64,000 bases of DNA from Aporrectodea caliginosa (Eukaryota; Annelida; Clitellata; Crassiclitellata; Lumbricidae): positions 103,501 to 167,500 of the forward strand of contig JACEVL010000209.1 in the NCBI GenBank assembly GCA_020284085.1, in the 5' to 3' direction. The position numbers and the translations under genes were made by a program. Shown here one piece after another: positions 22,561-33,568 of the stretch (its first letter is position 1; the number at the start of each line of letters is the position of its first letter). Under the pieces are notes generated by a model. That model had not been told where the DNA came from. It did not search any database and saw only the letters and a program-made list of their open reading frames with translations.

Positions 22561-23468
22561 CCAATGGCAGGATGAAGCTCTTTACTCGAAGGATCAGAAT
22601 TCCGGACAGGAGCGACTTAGACGATCCAGTTGACTGACTCAACAGCTGGAAACAGCTAGGTTAGTTTGAATTTTTATGAAGGTTTGCGAAGAAACGAGAG
22701 ATTGGTTGCTGATGAAAATCTTCAGGTCCTTTGAAAGATGCTAAGTAGATAAGATATAGATGAGAAGCAGGTCGTTTCATTGTCTTAGGTATTTCTGTCT
22801 CTCCATTTATCTTTTTCTCTTATCTTAGGTATCTCTGCCTCCATAGTTTCTTTTCTTCTGTTATCTAACGCATGTCTTGCTATCTGCGATCTCTCTCTCT
22901 CTCTCTCTCTCCTTCTCTTGTCTTAGGTCAGTCTGCCTCTCTCTTTTCACTGTTTCTCTTGTCTTAGGTCTGTCTGCTCTCTGTTTTCTTATTTAACCTG
23001 TCTTAGGTCTCTCTGATTGTCTGTTTTCTTTCCCTGTATTGCCTTAGGTCTGTCTGCCTTTGTTTATCTCTTTCTGTTATCTTTTTCTGTTCTACGAAAA
23101 TATGAGCCAAATCTTATGCCGTCGTCAACCAATGGCCGGATGAAGCTCTTTACTGGAAGGATCAGAATTCTGGACAGGAGCTACTAAGACGGTCCAGTTC
23201 ACCGACTCTCGTGGAAGCAGCTAGGTTAGTTTGAGTTTTTGTGAAGGTTTTTGACGAATCCGATAGATTGCTGGCTGACGAAAATCTTCAGGCAATTTGG
23301 AAGATGCTAAGTAGATAAGACATAGATGAGACGCAGGTCGATTCATTTCTTAGGTATTTCTGTCTCTGTATTTTCTCTCCTTCTCTTAGCTTAGGTATCT
23401 CTGCCACCATAGTTTCTCTTCTTCTGTTATCTAGCGCCTGTCTTGCTATAATACGATCGATCTTTCCA

Positions 23469-24240
23469 CAAACAAGGCATAAAATCGGAAATTTCTAATT
23501 ATAGACCAATATCAGTTTTAACCTACTTTTCCAAATTCTTTGAGCGTGCAATGTACAATCGACTCTCTTCCTTCATAACACACAATAAACTTTTGTACCC
23601 ACTTCAGCATGGTTTTCAGCCAGGACACTCTACCTCCATGTCTCTTCTTGACATGCAAGACCAAATATCCGAAGCTATTGACAATAATAAATTTTCTGTT
23701 GGAATATTTCTAGATCTAGCTAAAGCGTTTGACACAGTGGATCACAAAATTCTTATAGCTAAACTAGAGCATTACGGAGTTAGGAATATAGCTTTAGATT
23801 GGTTTAAAAGTTACTTAAGCTCCCGATATCAACAAGTATCATGTAATGGTAACCTCTCCTCTCTCCAGCTAATTCTCTATGGTGTTCCGCAAGGGTCGAT
23901 ACTTGGGCCTCTACTGTTTCTTATTTATATCAACGACCTACCTAATTCATCATCTCTCCTACACTTTATATTATTTGCGGATGATACCAATGCCTTTGTT
24001 ACACACGCCTCATATGACCACCTAATATCATTGGTAAATGATGAACTGATCCTGGCTAATGACTGGTTTAAAGCAAATATGCTATCGCTTAACCTATCCA
24101 AAACTAATTGCATAATATTTAGGAACCCAAAAAAGTTAATTCCAAATTTGAATAAAACAGTTATAATTGAAGACATGACAATCCCAGTAGTCTCAACCAC
24201 AAAATTCCTAGGAATTTATATAGACCAACATCTGAAGTGG
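23469..24240 (+). pseudogene. LINE copy 3 RT fragment
   Basis: Open reading frame of about 257 codons from KQGIKSEISNYRP. It contains HGFQPGHSTSMSLLD, LDLAKAFDTVDHK, GVPQGSILGPLLF, FADDTN and FLGIYIDQHLKW. The first ATG is 23551, but the frame is open from the truncation point. The coding sequence itself is undamaged. It is cut after LKW by the inserted element and continues at 26551. Confidence 0.88.
24224..24240 (+). repeat. 17-bp direct repeat, left side of insert
   Basis: ACCAACATCTGAAGTGG, encoding part of the LINE motif DQHLKW, is repeated exactly at 26534-26550, where the LINE frame resumes. It marks the insertion event. Confidence 0.8.
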
Positions 24241-24547
24241 TCCTTAGCTCCATGTAAAAGAAATTTTTGATGAATTTTAAAGGAGGCACCCTTCCAACTT
24301 ATTGTTTTAGGTACAAAAATATGTATATTGAAAAGTTTGTAAAGATTTTATAAGTTTTAGAGGTTGCTACCGGACCGAACATATATCAAATTGTAAAAAA
24401 TCCGCTGATAAAACATTGAATATTGTATAGTGTGTACTATTCTTATGCAAAAATTCAAAAAATTCTGGTGGACAGTGGTATTTACTATTTGGGTCAATAC
24501 ACATAAGTGAACATGAAAATGTTGAGTTCCAATTAATATTTAATGTA

Positions 24548-25615
24548 TTAATGCATCAGTGTCTTTTTGTTCCTGTCTGGATATCTTTGACGATATTCCT
24601 TAACAACCAACCGCAGAAACTGCTTCTGATCCTCGCTATTTGTTGGAAGCTTGTAATACTTGCACACGAGTGCCACTCCACGCTCTGCTATGTCATTCAT
24701 AACTCTTATTAAGCTGGCGGTGGGTTTTTCCCTAAAAAATCTTCCAGTTGCTTCGAGCTGATCAATGTTGTTCTCTTTTGAGGATGTTGATGCCAGTTTT
24801 GTCCAGAGCAGCAACCATTTGGCGCTTGGTATCATTGGAGACCCTGTCATGAAAGTATGCATAAGCCAGCAATTCCTCCGACAGATGCCAGAGGTGACCC
24901 AGAAATTTTTTCATTGCAACCTCTGTAACTGCGCTATTTTTCTCTTTGTATCTGTCAGTGTCCTTCAAGAGTTCCAGGTCAATTCGAGAAGCAGATGGTG
25001 CATACGGTGCTTGAAACAAGACTTTGACATACAGCATTACAGTGAACAATCAGATGTATAGCTATCCTCTTTTCTTCTCTTCTTGTCAACTTGAACTGTC
25101 TCTTGAACATCCAAATCTTAAGACTGTAAATACTCCAGGCCATTCACCTCGCTCTTTGTAATCCAGCTGGTGCTCTGAATGGTATGCCCCTGGAAGGCAC
25201 TCCGCCCAAGACGGTTATGGTCAGCTCCACCAGTTCGCGATAGTCGTCCGTGGTTGGTATTGTTGAAGTTGACTCTCAGCAAAGGCAATAATCTCTTGAT
25301 TCACAGGAAATTGCACCGTGAAAAACTCATCGGCTGTTACTGTTTCCTAATTTGATCTGTCTATAAGTTCCCAGCTTTTCTGGAATCTCTTGAAAATCAT
25401 TACCGGTATGTCTGGACCTTTGGATGGATCACGAGAAAGTATGACCAATGCCTCCACATTATTTCTAGTATGAGATGGTGACATGCACACCACAACATAT
25501 TCTTGTCAAGTGTCTGCTCCAACAGGATGCAGCCAGCCACCATTTTTGGTCCAATGTTTACTTTCCTTTTATGTACAGCACTGTCTCTCTCTTCTTGCCA
25601 AAGTCCTATCAACAC
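24548..25615 (-). pseudogene. Decayed transposon gene, family not named
   Basis: Three minus-strand pieces in order: 25615-25400 (GCILLEQTLDKNMLWCACHH), 25049-24762 (AMKKFLGHLWHLSEELLAYA) and 24862-24548 (AKWLLLWTKL, then QFLRLVVKEYRQRYPD). Between the first two, fragments such as DDYRELVELTI..LGG can be read in shifted frames. From memory, the order LE..L...LLW.ACRHH, then DDY.ELVEL.I..LGG, then HLWYLSEEL matches an uncharacterised protein family seen in many copies in invertebrate genomes. I cannot give it a name. Stops and frameshifts show that it is dead. Confidence 0.5.
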
Positions 25616-26187
25616 AACACATCTTATCTGGGTCCCCTGCGTGGGCTGTGTTAACAGAAACAGTCTGCCCCTTCAATGCTGCTATTTGCAAGGTTTGGGC
25701 ATGTGCAATGTCACACAAATCCTGTAAACCTGATTCTCATTCTTCTTCTTTATTCTTTAGCACTTCTGGTTGTTTTGCTTGTTCTCCTTATTTCCCTAAT
25801 TTTTTAATAGTTTTTGAAGAAACCTTTAATTTTTCTTACAAAGCGTTGGATGTCTTTGCGCAAACTTCGAGAACATGACTGGCTATACGGAATTGTATTG
25901 TATTGTATCGATCAATTTATATGACAAGCATCTGCTACTATTTGATTGGTTGTTTTATACAATCGTAAAACACTGTCAGGATTTCTTCTTTGCTTTGTAG
26001 CTTTGTATTACTGAATGTATTATTCCTGACCTAAGTCACACACGTGTCTTTGTATCTTGTATCTTACAGTGTATCCAATTAGCTAAAACCTAATTCTAGA
26101 CTTTCCTGTCAGCTTAAAAGGTACTATTTCAGCATTGTTTTGCTAACTGATATAATATATTCGTTCGTAATGACATTTAACATAAGC

Positions 26188-26258
26188 TAGCGCAGAGAGC
26201 GCCTCTGAATAGATATCTCGAAGGGGCGCTATATAAATGTTCAATTACATTACATTAC
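26188..26258 (+). mobile_element. SINE-A 3' end fragment
   Basis: GAGCGCCTCTGAATAGAT then GGGGCGCTATATAAATGTTC and ATTAC repeats. It matches the last 60 bp of SINE-A (59890-59945) without the tRNA head. It is either a 5'-truncated SINE or the tail of the partner LINE. Confidence 0.6.
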
Positions 26259-26533
26259 TATACTTGCAAAGATCAAGTTGACTAGATACAAACCATGCAA
26301 GTCGTAACATTTCATGGCATAATAATTTACAAGCGTCAATAACAATGACTATTCGCTTGTATCAATTACCGCTCAATGTTAGCTGTCCATGGCAAACTTT
26401 CAGAGCCGGTAGCGACCTCTAGATATTATTATTTTGAGCTGAAAAAATTACAGAATTGTTTTCTCATTCATAGAAACCAAACTAGAGGGTGCCCCATGAA
26501 AAAAGTCAAAGTTGATAACTAAGGACCACCCTA

Positions 26534-26550
26534 ACCAACATCTGAAGTGG
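26534..26550 (+). repeat. 17-bp direct repeat, right side of insert
   Basis: Exact copy of 24224-24240. The LINE reading frame continues from here. Confidence 0.8.
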
Positions 26551-27107
26551 AACACACACATCTTAGAAATCAAAAAAATATCTCAAAAAACATAGGAATA
26601 CTTAGAAGAATATCTTACTTGCTTCCACCACATGTTCTACGTCAATTATACTTCACACTGATATATCCTTACTTAACATATTGTAATCTTGTCTGGACCT
26701 CCACCTATGATACCCATCTACAAAGCCTAATAATACTCCAGAAAAAAGCCATAAGACTTATCACAAAATCACAGTATAACACACATACAAAACCTCTCTT
26801 TCTAGAACTTAACCTTCTAAATATTAATCAAATAAAACTAACTCAAACACTGGAATTTATGTATAAATACAAAAATAACCTGCTGCCACCTGCCTTTGTG
26901 TCATACTTTCCTACACCAGAACATGCATACCCTACTAGAAGTAACAGTGAATATACAAGTACTTATCCAAGAACTAACACCCGGAAATTCTCCATCAAAT
27001 ATCAGGGTCCACTACTCTGGAACAAATTACCGGGATCCCTTAAAACTGCCAAGTCCCTCCCACACTTCAAACAACTAGTACGAGCACACGTAGCAAAGAA
27101 AAAATAG
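26551..27107 (+). pseudogene. LINE copy 3 ORF2 C-terminus
   Basis: Continues from the RT fragment after LKW. It reads NIGILRRISYLLPPHVLRQL, then LTYCNLVWTS, LIILQKKAIRLIT, ARAP-free TRSNSEY and NTRKFSIKYQGPLLWNKLP, and stops at 27105-27107. It aligns residue by residue with the C-terminus of copy 1 (NTRKFSIKITGPTVWNNLP). The frame is intact apart from the insertion. Confidence 0.88.
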
Positions 27108-27486
27108 CAGAGGAGTGACAGAGGAATGGAAAATTAAAATGATGTTTAGTTAAGCAGAAAGCACTGCTGTTTTTTTCTGTTTCTTGTCTAGTTTTGTTTC
27201 CTATTATGCTTGTTTTCTTACACTTCCAACAATTACTTCTCGATCTCCCACTTCCTATACTTCCAACAATTACTTCTCAATCTCCCTCCATCTTTATTAA
27301 TTATCTTGTATTTAGGGACCCTACCTAGCGGGATTCTTCTTTCCCTTCAGGGCACCCATTGACTCCAAGAAATGCCTACTATTAACTATTTCTAATGTAT
27401 ATATTACTTGTTGCTAAAAAAACTATTCATGTATCTCATGTACCATTCATTTGGGAGCAATAAACTGAACTGAAACTGAACTGAAT
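27108..27486 (+). other. LINE copy 3 3' UTR and tail
   Basis: Contains CTAGCGGGATTC...CCCTTCAGGGC, similar to the copy 1 3' UTR (TTAGCGGGACTC...CCCTTTAGGTC at 3817-3843). It ends GGGAGCAATAAA plus about four CTGAA repeats, a different tail unit from copy 1. Confidence 0.8.
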
Positions 27487-27592
27487 TGATGTAATAGGGC
27501 AGTCTGCCTCTCTCTTTTCACTGTTTCTCTTGTCTTCGGTCTGTCTGCCTCTCTAAACAGCCATAGCAAGACAGGAAATTTGGGCTTCAACA

Positions 27593-28024
27593 GTGGTTTC
27601 AAGTGTGGAAAAGAGTTTTGTCCTATACATTACATTCTTTACAATGGTTTATCGACCTAAAGTTACTCAATTAAGGCGCTATCTAAAATTAATATATACA
27701 TACAGCATCAGTATGTTGATGAATTACACAGGCCAGAACACTCCGTCCGTCCTGGCAGCCTGTCAGCTTTGTCAGTTGTGGCACGGTCAATCCCTGACAC
27801 GTGTGCCATTATTGGCAACGTCAGTATAAATTTGATAGGCCGGCAGTTTTGGAACCTTCCGTCCCGGCAGCCTGATAGCTCTGGGACAGTCGGCTCCTTG
27901 TACCGTCGGCCTTGGCACCGCCGTCACTGACACCGCTACTCTGGCATCTGACATGGCGCGCTAGTTGATGGACTCGAGTTGTTCCCGGCAGCAATATTTC
28001 CATCGAGACCTCTGATGCCGACAA
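27593..28024 (+). repeat. Array core copy 14
   Basis: Full core with GTGTGGAAAAG and GGAACCTTCC. Confidence 0.9.
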
Positions 28025-29526
28025 CCAATGGCAGGATGAAGCTCTTTACTCGAAGGATCAGAATTCCGGACAGGAGCGACTTAGACGATCCAGTTGACTG
28101 ACTCAACAGCTGGAAACAGCTAGGTTAGTTTGAATTTTTATGAAGGTTTGCGAAGAAACGATAGATTGGTTGCTGATGAAAATCTTCAGGTCATTTGAAA
28201 GATGCTAAGTAGATAAGATATAGATGAGAAGCAGGTCGTTTCATTGTCTTAGGTATTTCTGTCTCTCCATTTATCTTTTTCTCTTATCTTAGGTATCTCT
28301 GCCTCCATAGTTTCTTTTCTTCTGTTATCTAACGCATGTCTTGCTATCTGCGATCTCTCTCTCTCTCTCTCTCTCTCTTCTCTTTTCACTGGTAGGTCAG
28401 TCTGCTCTCTCTTATTCTGTCTCTCTCTCCCTCTCTTAGGTCTGTCTGCCTTTGTTTATCTCTTTCTGTTATCTTTTTCTGTTCTACGAAAATATGAGTC
28501 TTATGCCGTCGTCAACCAATGGCCGGATGAAGCTCTTTACTGGAAGGATCAGAATTCTGGACAGGAGCGACTAAGACGGTCCAGTTCACCGACTCTCGCT
28601 GGAAGCAGCTAGGTTAGTTTGAGTTTTTGTGAAGGTTATTGACGAATCCGATAGATTGCTGGCTGATGAAAATCTTCAGGCAATTTGGAAGATGCTAAGT
28701 AGATAAGATATAGATGAGACGCAGGTCGTTTCATTGTCTTAGGTATTTCTGTCTCTCCATTTATCTTTTTCTCTTATCTTAGGTATCTCTGCCTCCATAG
28801 TTTCTTTTCTTCTGTTATCTAACGCATGTCTTGCTATCTGCGATCTCTCTCTCTCTCTCTCCTTCTCTTGTCTTAGGTCAGTCTGCCTCTCTCTTTTCAC
28901 TGTTTCTCTTGTCTTAGGTCTGTCTGCTCTCTGTTTTCTTATTTAACCTGTCTTAGGTCTCTCTGATTGTCTGTTTTCTTTCTTTGTATTGCCTTAGGTC
29001 TGTCTGCCTTTGTTTATCTCTTTCTGTTATCTTTTTCTGTTCTACGAAAATATGAGCCAAATCTTATGCCGTCGTCAACCAATGGCCGGATGAAGCTCTT
29101 TACTGGAAGGATCAGAATTCTGGACAGGAGCTACTAAGACGATCCAGTTCACCGACTCTCGTGGAAGCAGCTAGGTTAGTTTGAGTTTTTGTGAAGGTTT
29201 TTGACGAATCCGATAGATTGCTGGCTAACGAAAATCTTCAGGCAATTTGGAAGATGCTAAGTAGATAAGACATAGATGAGACACAGGTCGATTCATTTCT
29301 TAGGTATTTCTGTCTCTGTATTTTCTCTCCTTCTCTTAGCTTAGGTATCTCTGCCACCATAGTTTCTCTTCTTCTGTTATCTAGCGCCTGTCTTGCTATA
29401 ATACGATCGATCTTTCCTTCTCTTGTCTTAGGGCAATGTGCCTCTCTCTTTTTACTGTTTCTCTTGTCTTCGATCTGTCTGCCTCTCTAAACAGCCATAG
29501 CAAGACAGGAAATTTGGGCTTCAACA

Positions 29527-29958
29527 GTGGTTTCAAGTGTGGACAAGAGTTTTGTCCTATACATTACATTCTTTACAATGGTTTATCGACCTAAAGTTAC
29601 TAAATTAAGGCGCTATCTAAAATTAATATATACATACAGCATCAGTATGTTGATGAATTACACAGGCCAGAACACTCCGTCCGTCCTGGCAGCCTGTCAG
29701 CTTTGTCAGTTGTGGCACGGTCAATCCCTGACACGTGTGCCATTATTGGCAACGTCAGTATAAATTTGATAGGCCGGCAGTTTTGGAGCCTTCCGTCCCG
29801 GCAGCCTGATAGCTCTGGGACAGTCGGCTCCTTGTACCGTCGGCCTTGGCACCGCCGTCACTGACACCGCTACTCTGGCATCTGACATGGCGCGCTAGTT
29901 GATGGACTCGAGTTGTTCCCGGCAGCAATATTTCCATCGAGACCTCTGATGCCGACAA
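29527..29958 (+). repeat. Array core copy 15
   Basis: Full core of the GTTACTAAATTAAGG subtype. Confidence 0.9.
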
Positions 29959-30975
29959 CCAATGGCAGGATGAAGCTCTTTACTCGAAGGATCAGAATTC
30001 CGGACAGGAGCGACTTAGACGATCCAGTTGACTGACTCAACAGCTGGAAACAGCTAGGTTAGTTTGAATTTTTATGAAGGTTTGCGAAGAAACGATAGAT
30101 TGGTTGCTGATGAAAATCTTCAGATCATTTGAAAGATGCTAAGTAGATAAGATATAGATAAGACGCAGGTCGTTTCATTGTCTTAGGTATTTCTGTCTCT
30201 CCATTTATCTTTTTCTCTTATCTTAGGTATCTCTGCCTCCATAGTTTCTTTTCTTCTGTTATCTAACGCATGTCTTGCTATCTGCGATCTCTCTCTCTCT
30301 CTCTCTCTCCTTCTCTTGTCTTAGGTCAGTCTGCCTCTCTCTTTTCACTGTTTCTCTTGTCTTAGGTCTGTCTGCTCTCTGTTTTCTTATTTAACCTGTC
30401 TTAGGTCTCTCTGATTGTCTGTTTTCTTTCCCTGTCTTGCCTTAGGTCTGTCTGCCTTTGTTTATCTCTTTCTGTTATCTTTTTCTGTTCTACGAAAATA
30501 TGAGCCAAATCTTATGCCGTCGTCAACCAATGGCCGGATGAAGCTCTTTACTGGAAGGATCAGAATTCTGGACAGGAGCTACTAAGACGGTCCAGTTCAC
30601 CGACTCTCGTGGAAGCAGCTAGGTTAGTTTGAGTTTTTGTGAAGGTTTTTGACGAATCCGATAGATTGCTGGCTGATGAAAATCTTCAGGCAATTTGGAA
30701 GATGCTAAGTAGATAAGATATAGATGAGACGCAGGTCGTTTCATTGTCTTAGGTATTTCTGTCTCTGTATTTTCTCTCCTTCTCTTAGCTTAGGTATCTC
30801 TGCCACCATAGTTTCTCTTCTTCTGTTATCTAGCGCCTGTCTTGCTATAATACGATCGATCTTTCCTTCTCTTGTCTTAGGGCAATGTGCCTCTCTCTTT
30901 TTACTGTTTCTCTTGTCTTCGATCTGTCTGCCTCTCTAAACAGCCATAGCAAGACAGGAAATTTGGGCTTCAACA

Positions 30976-31407
30976 GTGGTTTCAAGTGTGGACAAGAGTT
31001 TTGTCCTATACATTACATTCTTTACAATGGTTTATCGACCTAAAGTTACTAAATTAAGGCGCTATCTAAAATTAATATATACATACAGCATCAGTATGTT
31101 GATGAATTACACAGGCCAGAACACTCCGTCCGTCCTGGCAGCCTGTCAGCTTTGTCAGTTGTGGCACGGTCAATCCCTGACACGTGTGCCATTATTGGCA
31201 ACGTCAGTATAAATTTGATAGGCCGGCAGTTTTGGAGCCTTCCGTCCCGGCAGCCTGATAGCTCTGGGACAGTCGGCTCCTTGTACCGTCGGCCTTGGCA
31301 CCGCCGTCACTGACACCGCTACTCTGGCATCTGACATGGCGCGCTAGTTGATGGACTCGAGTTGTTCCCGGCAGCAATATTTCCATCGAGACCTCTGATG
31401 CCGACAA
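30976..31407 (+). repeat. Array core copy 16, fused to B
   Basis: GTTACTAAATTAAGG subtype. The 3' side switches to B-type sequence at the shared CAACCAATGG. Confidence 0.9.
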
Positions 31408-31754
31408 CCAATGGCCGGATGAAGCTCTTTACTGGAAGGATCAGAATTCTGGACAGGAGCTACTAAGACGATCCAGTTCACCGACTCTCGTGGAAACAGC
31501 TAGGTTAGTTTGAGTTTTTGTGAAGGTTTTTGACGAATCCGATAGATTGCTGGCTGACGAAAATCTTCAGGCAATTTGGAAGATGCTAAGTAGATAAGAT
31601 ATAGATCAGAATCAGGTCGTTTCATTTTCTATAGGTATTTCTGTCTCTCCATTTATCAGATTTCTCTTAACTTAGGTATCTCTGCCTCCATGAGTTTCTT
31701 TTCTTCTATTATCTAACGCATGTCTTACTAGCTTTAAATCGCAGTCTCTCTAAT

Positions 31755-31830
31755 GGGTTAGAATAGAAGGGTCAATAAAGGAGACCTAAAGGGACCTAGG
31801 TCCCGCTAATAAGGCCCCCAGTTTCAATTA
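31755..31830 (-). mobile_element. LINE 3' UTR fragment
   Basis: Read on the minus strand, GGCCTTATTAGCGGGACCTAGGTCCCTTTAGGTCTCCTTT parallels the copy 1 3' UTR at 3812-3848. No coding part is attached. It separates decayed array from the arm-like sequence at 31966. Confidence 0.6.
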
Positions 31831-31965
31831 GAGAAGCGATAGCCGTTTTCAAAAATAAGGTGGTCTTTAGTTATGCATTGTTTGTAGGTAACTAAAATAG
31901 CTGAAAACATAACTGGGTCTGTCTGCCTTTGTTTATCTCTTTCTGTTATCTTTTTCTGTTCTACG

Positions 31966-32060
31966 AAAATCTCGTAGTCGAAAATGTCAGCTTTTTCACT
32001 GTCGTCAACCAGTTGATGGCCGAAGATGAATCTGCATGCAACTCGAAAAGGTAACATTGA
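31966..32060 (+). repeat. Third, diverged copy of the arm's first-exon-like segment
   Basis: GTCGAAAATGTCAGC, CAACCAGTTGATGGC and GAAGATGAATCTGCATGCAA correspond to 4846-4930 in the left arm. It ends AAAAG/GTAACATTG (donor at 32050/32051). It is joined to B-type array sequence (TTCTGTTCTACGAAAAT) at a GAAAAT microhomology around 31966. Confidence 0.65.
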
Positions 32061-33500
32061 ACAACGCCGTTGTCAAACATCTGGGATAGATAACGTAATC
32101 TCATAGAGATGAAAATTATGTTAAGGCTCGCAATCGGCTAAAATCTGTTTGTAGCAATTTTAGACCACGTTTGGGCACTTGTTTGGTCGAGAACCCTTCA
32201 ACCGTTAAATGAAACGAAGCTAAAATCCGATTTACCAAGGAAATAAGAAAACAAGGTAGAGTGTGCAAACTTATAAAAAACGACCAGACGTCAATCGGTA
32301 GTCGTTCTCAGTGAAACCGCAGTGAAAAACGGTCATCCATTGGTCGAAGTCAGACAGGTAGAAAAAAAATTAGGTTGCATCTTACCCTCAGAAATTTTCT
32401 TTTGAATCAGCAACTCAAATACCGTATTTCCTTATGAACAACTGCTTCTGAAAAGAGTTTAAGAGTAAAAATTCGATGTCAACAATTAATGCACCAGCAG
32501 ACAGAGAATTAGTCTGCCAAGATCAAGAACAGATCCAAGCCAGATACTGAAAGATATATCAAGCAAGTGTCCTAAAAATATCGAGAGTGTAAGTGAACGT
32601 TTCTGACTTCATTGCCAGAGATTTTTGCAGCAGTGAGATTTATTGCAATATGACTTCAACCTAAGAAACCTCGCCGAACTCGTCAGACCGTTAACGAAAA
32701 CTAGTTAGAAAAAGTTAACTATTGCAGGCCTATACAGCCCGGTTCGCAACGCCCATATTGAGCCTGTAGTAGGCTACCAGGATCACTACCACTACCTCTC
32801 AGTGGCGCACTGCCGGCTCAATGAACTTGCCTCTCTTTACTTGCTTCTCTTTCTTTCTAAAATAGAGCAAGCTAGTTCGATGGCAACAGCTTTATAATAA
32901 TATACATCAAACATTATTGAGAGCCAGAGCCATGTTAACGCTTAGAATCTTACGATTTTCATCTGGTTTACAGCCAACAGACATAATTCCCGATATGAAC
33001 ATGTACCTCAACTGTTTGTTAGCTTGATTTAATTTGTGTCGCGATATGCAGGGCGTGCTTAGTGGGTTTAACCTATGGACAAGGTCGAACCGTAGAGAGA
33101 AATGTATAGGGAAACAACCTTTATAACTGTGTCCCTTCCTTCATGCATAGCGAAAGGGGAAATGCAGGACGTGATGGAAGAAGAAGAAGAAGAAGAAGAG
33201 AAAAAATAAGTAGGAGAAACATCGAGCATTGAAGCAGAACAAAATAGAAGGTGGAATCATGCAGCTGTATCCAAGACAGAGTCAAAGGTATCAACAGCCG
33301 GATCTGCCACAACGAAATCGCACGGTCAGTGCATTGATTATGAATGAGTTGACGAAGAGCGCAAAGAGGCTGGGTATGAACATCATACCTCGGTGTTACA
33401 GTCGAGCCTGATAAACGACCGCGTACCCCGCAGAGTGCAGCTAGGTGATAAAATATCTTTAAAAATTTAATTTTGTTCCCCCCTTTGTCCACCATAACGG
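32061..33500. other. Non-array spacer, no gene recognised
   Basis: Low-copy sequence inside the array region. I see no ORF with a recognisable motif. A short GAA tract lies at 33177-33200. A segment ending in GACAG/GTAGAAA (32356) has donor-like form. AAACGACCAGACGTCAATCGG (from 32277) contains a GACGTC core. Confidence 0.4.
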
Positions 33501-33532
33501 GTCTGTTATCTAACCCATGTCTAGCTATCTGC

Positions 33533-33568
<36 letters not shown>

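Larger units (their letters stand above)
16174..23466 (+). repeat. Composite tandem array, block II
   Basis: Seven A cores (copies 7-13) and three B half-units (about 18102, 19543, 23092). Copies 8, 9 and 10 are spaced 1444 and 1436 bp (A+B). Copies 10-13 follow at about 700 bp because B, the CT tract and the leader are deleted. The block ends where LINE copy 3 interrupts CGATCGATCTTTCC. Confidence 0.9.
24241..26533 (-). mobile_element. Transposon inserted in LINE copy 3
   Basis: It begins TCCTTAG and has CTAAGGA at 26519-26525. Counting flanking bases, the ends read AGTGGTCCTTAG and, inverted, AGGGTGGTCCTTAG. A second inverted pair, GAGGCACCC (24283) and GGGTGCCCC (26489), lies just inside. 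Inverted ends plus a duplicated target argue for a DNA transposon. The 17-bp direct repeat is long for known superfamilies, so I do not assign one. It holds degraded minus-strand coding pieces and a later SINE-tail insertion (26188-26258). Confidence 0.6.
23467..27486 (+). mobile_element. LINE copy 3, 5'-truncated and interrupted
   Basis: A LINE of the same clade as copy 1 inserted in the array. Sequence starts inside the RT domain at KQGIKSEISNYRPIS, is broken at 24240 by a 2.3-kb element, and resumes at 26551 with the C-terminal region, a 3' UTR with AGCGGGATTC, GGGAGCAATAAA (27451-27462) and CTGAA repeats. Confidence 0.88.
27487..31754 (+). repeat. Composite tandem array, block III
   Basis: Three A cores (27593, 29527, 30976) with B half-units at about 28484, 29042 and 30490. 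Two B units are consecutive between 28484 and 29300, giving a 1934-bp spacing. At 31405 core copy 16 passes directly into B-type sequence (CAACCAATGGCCGG, GAATTCTGGACAG), an A/B fusion. After 31600 the units are diverged (GTCTTACTAGC). Confidence 0.88.

Noticed and set aside
33121..33495. Minus-strand 124-aa ORF
   Set aside because: Low-complexity Leu run from a GAA microsatellite, no motif, and array sequence begins at its end.
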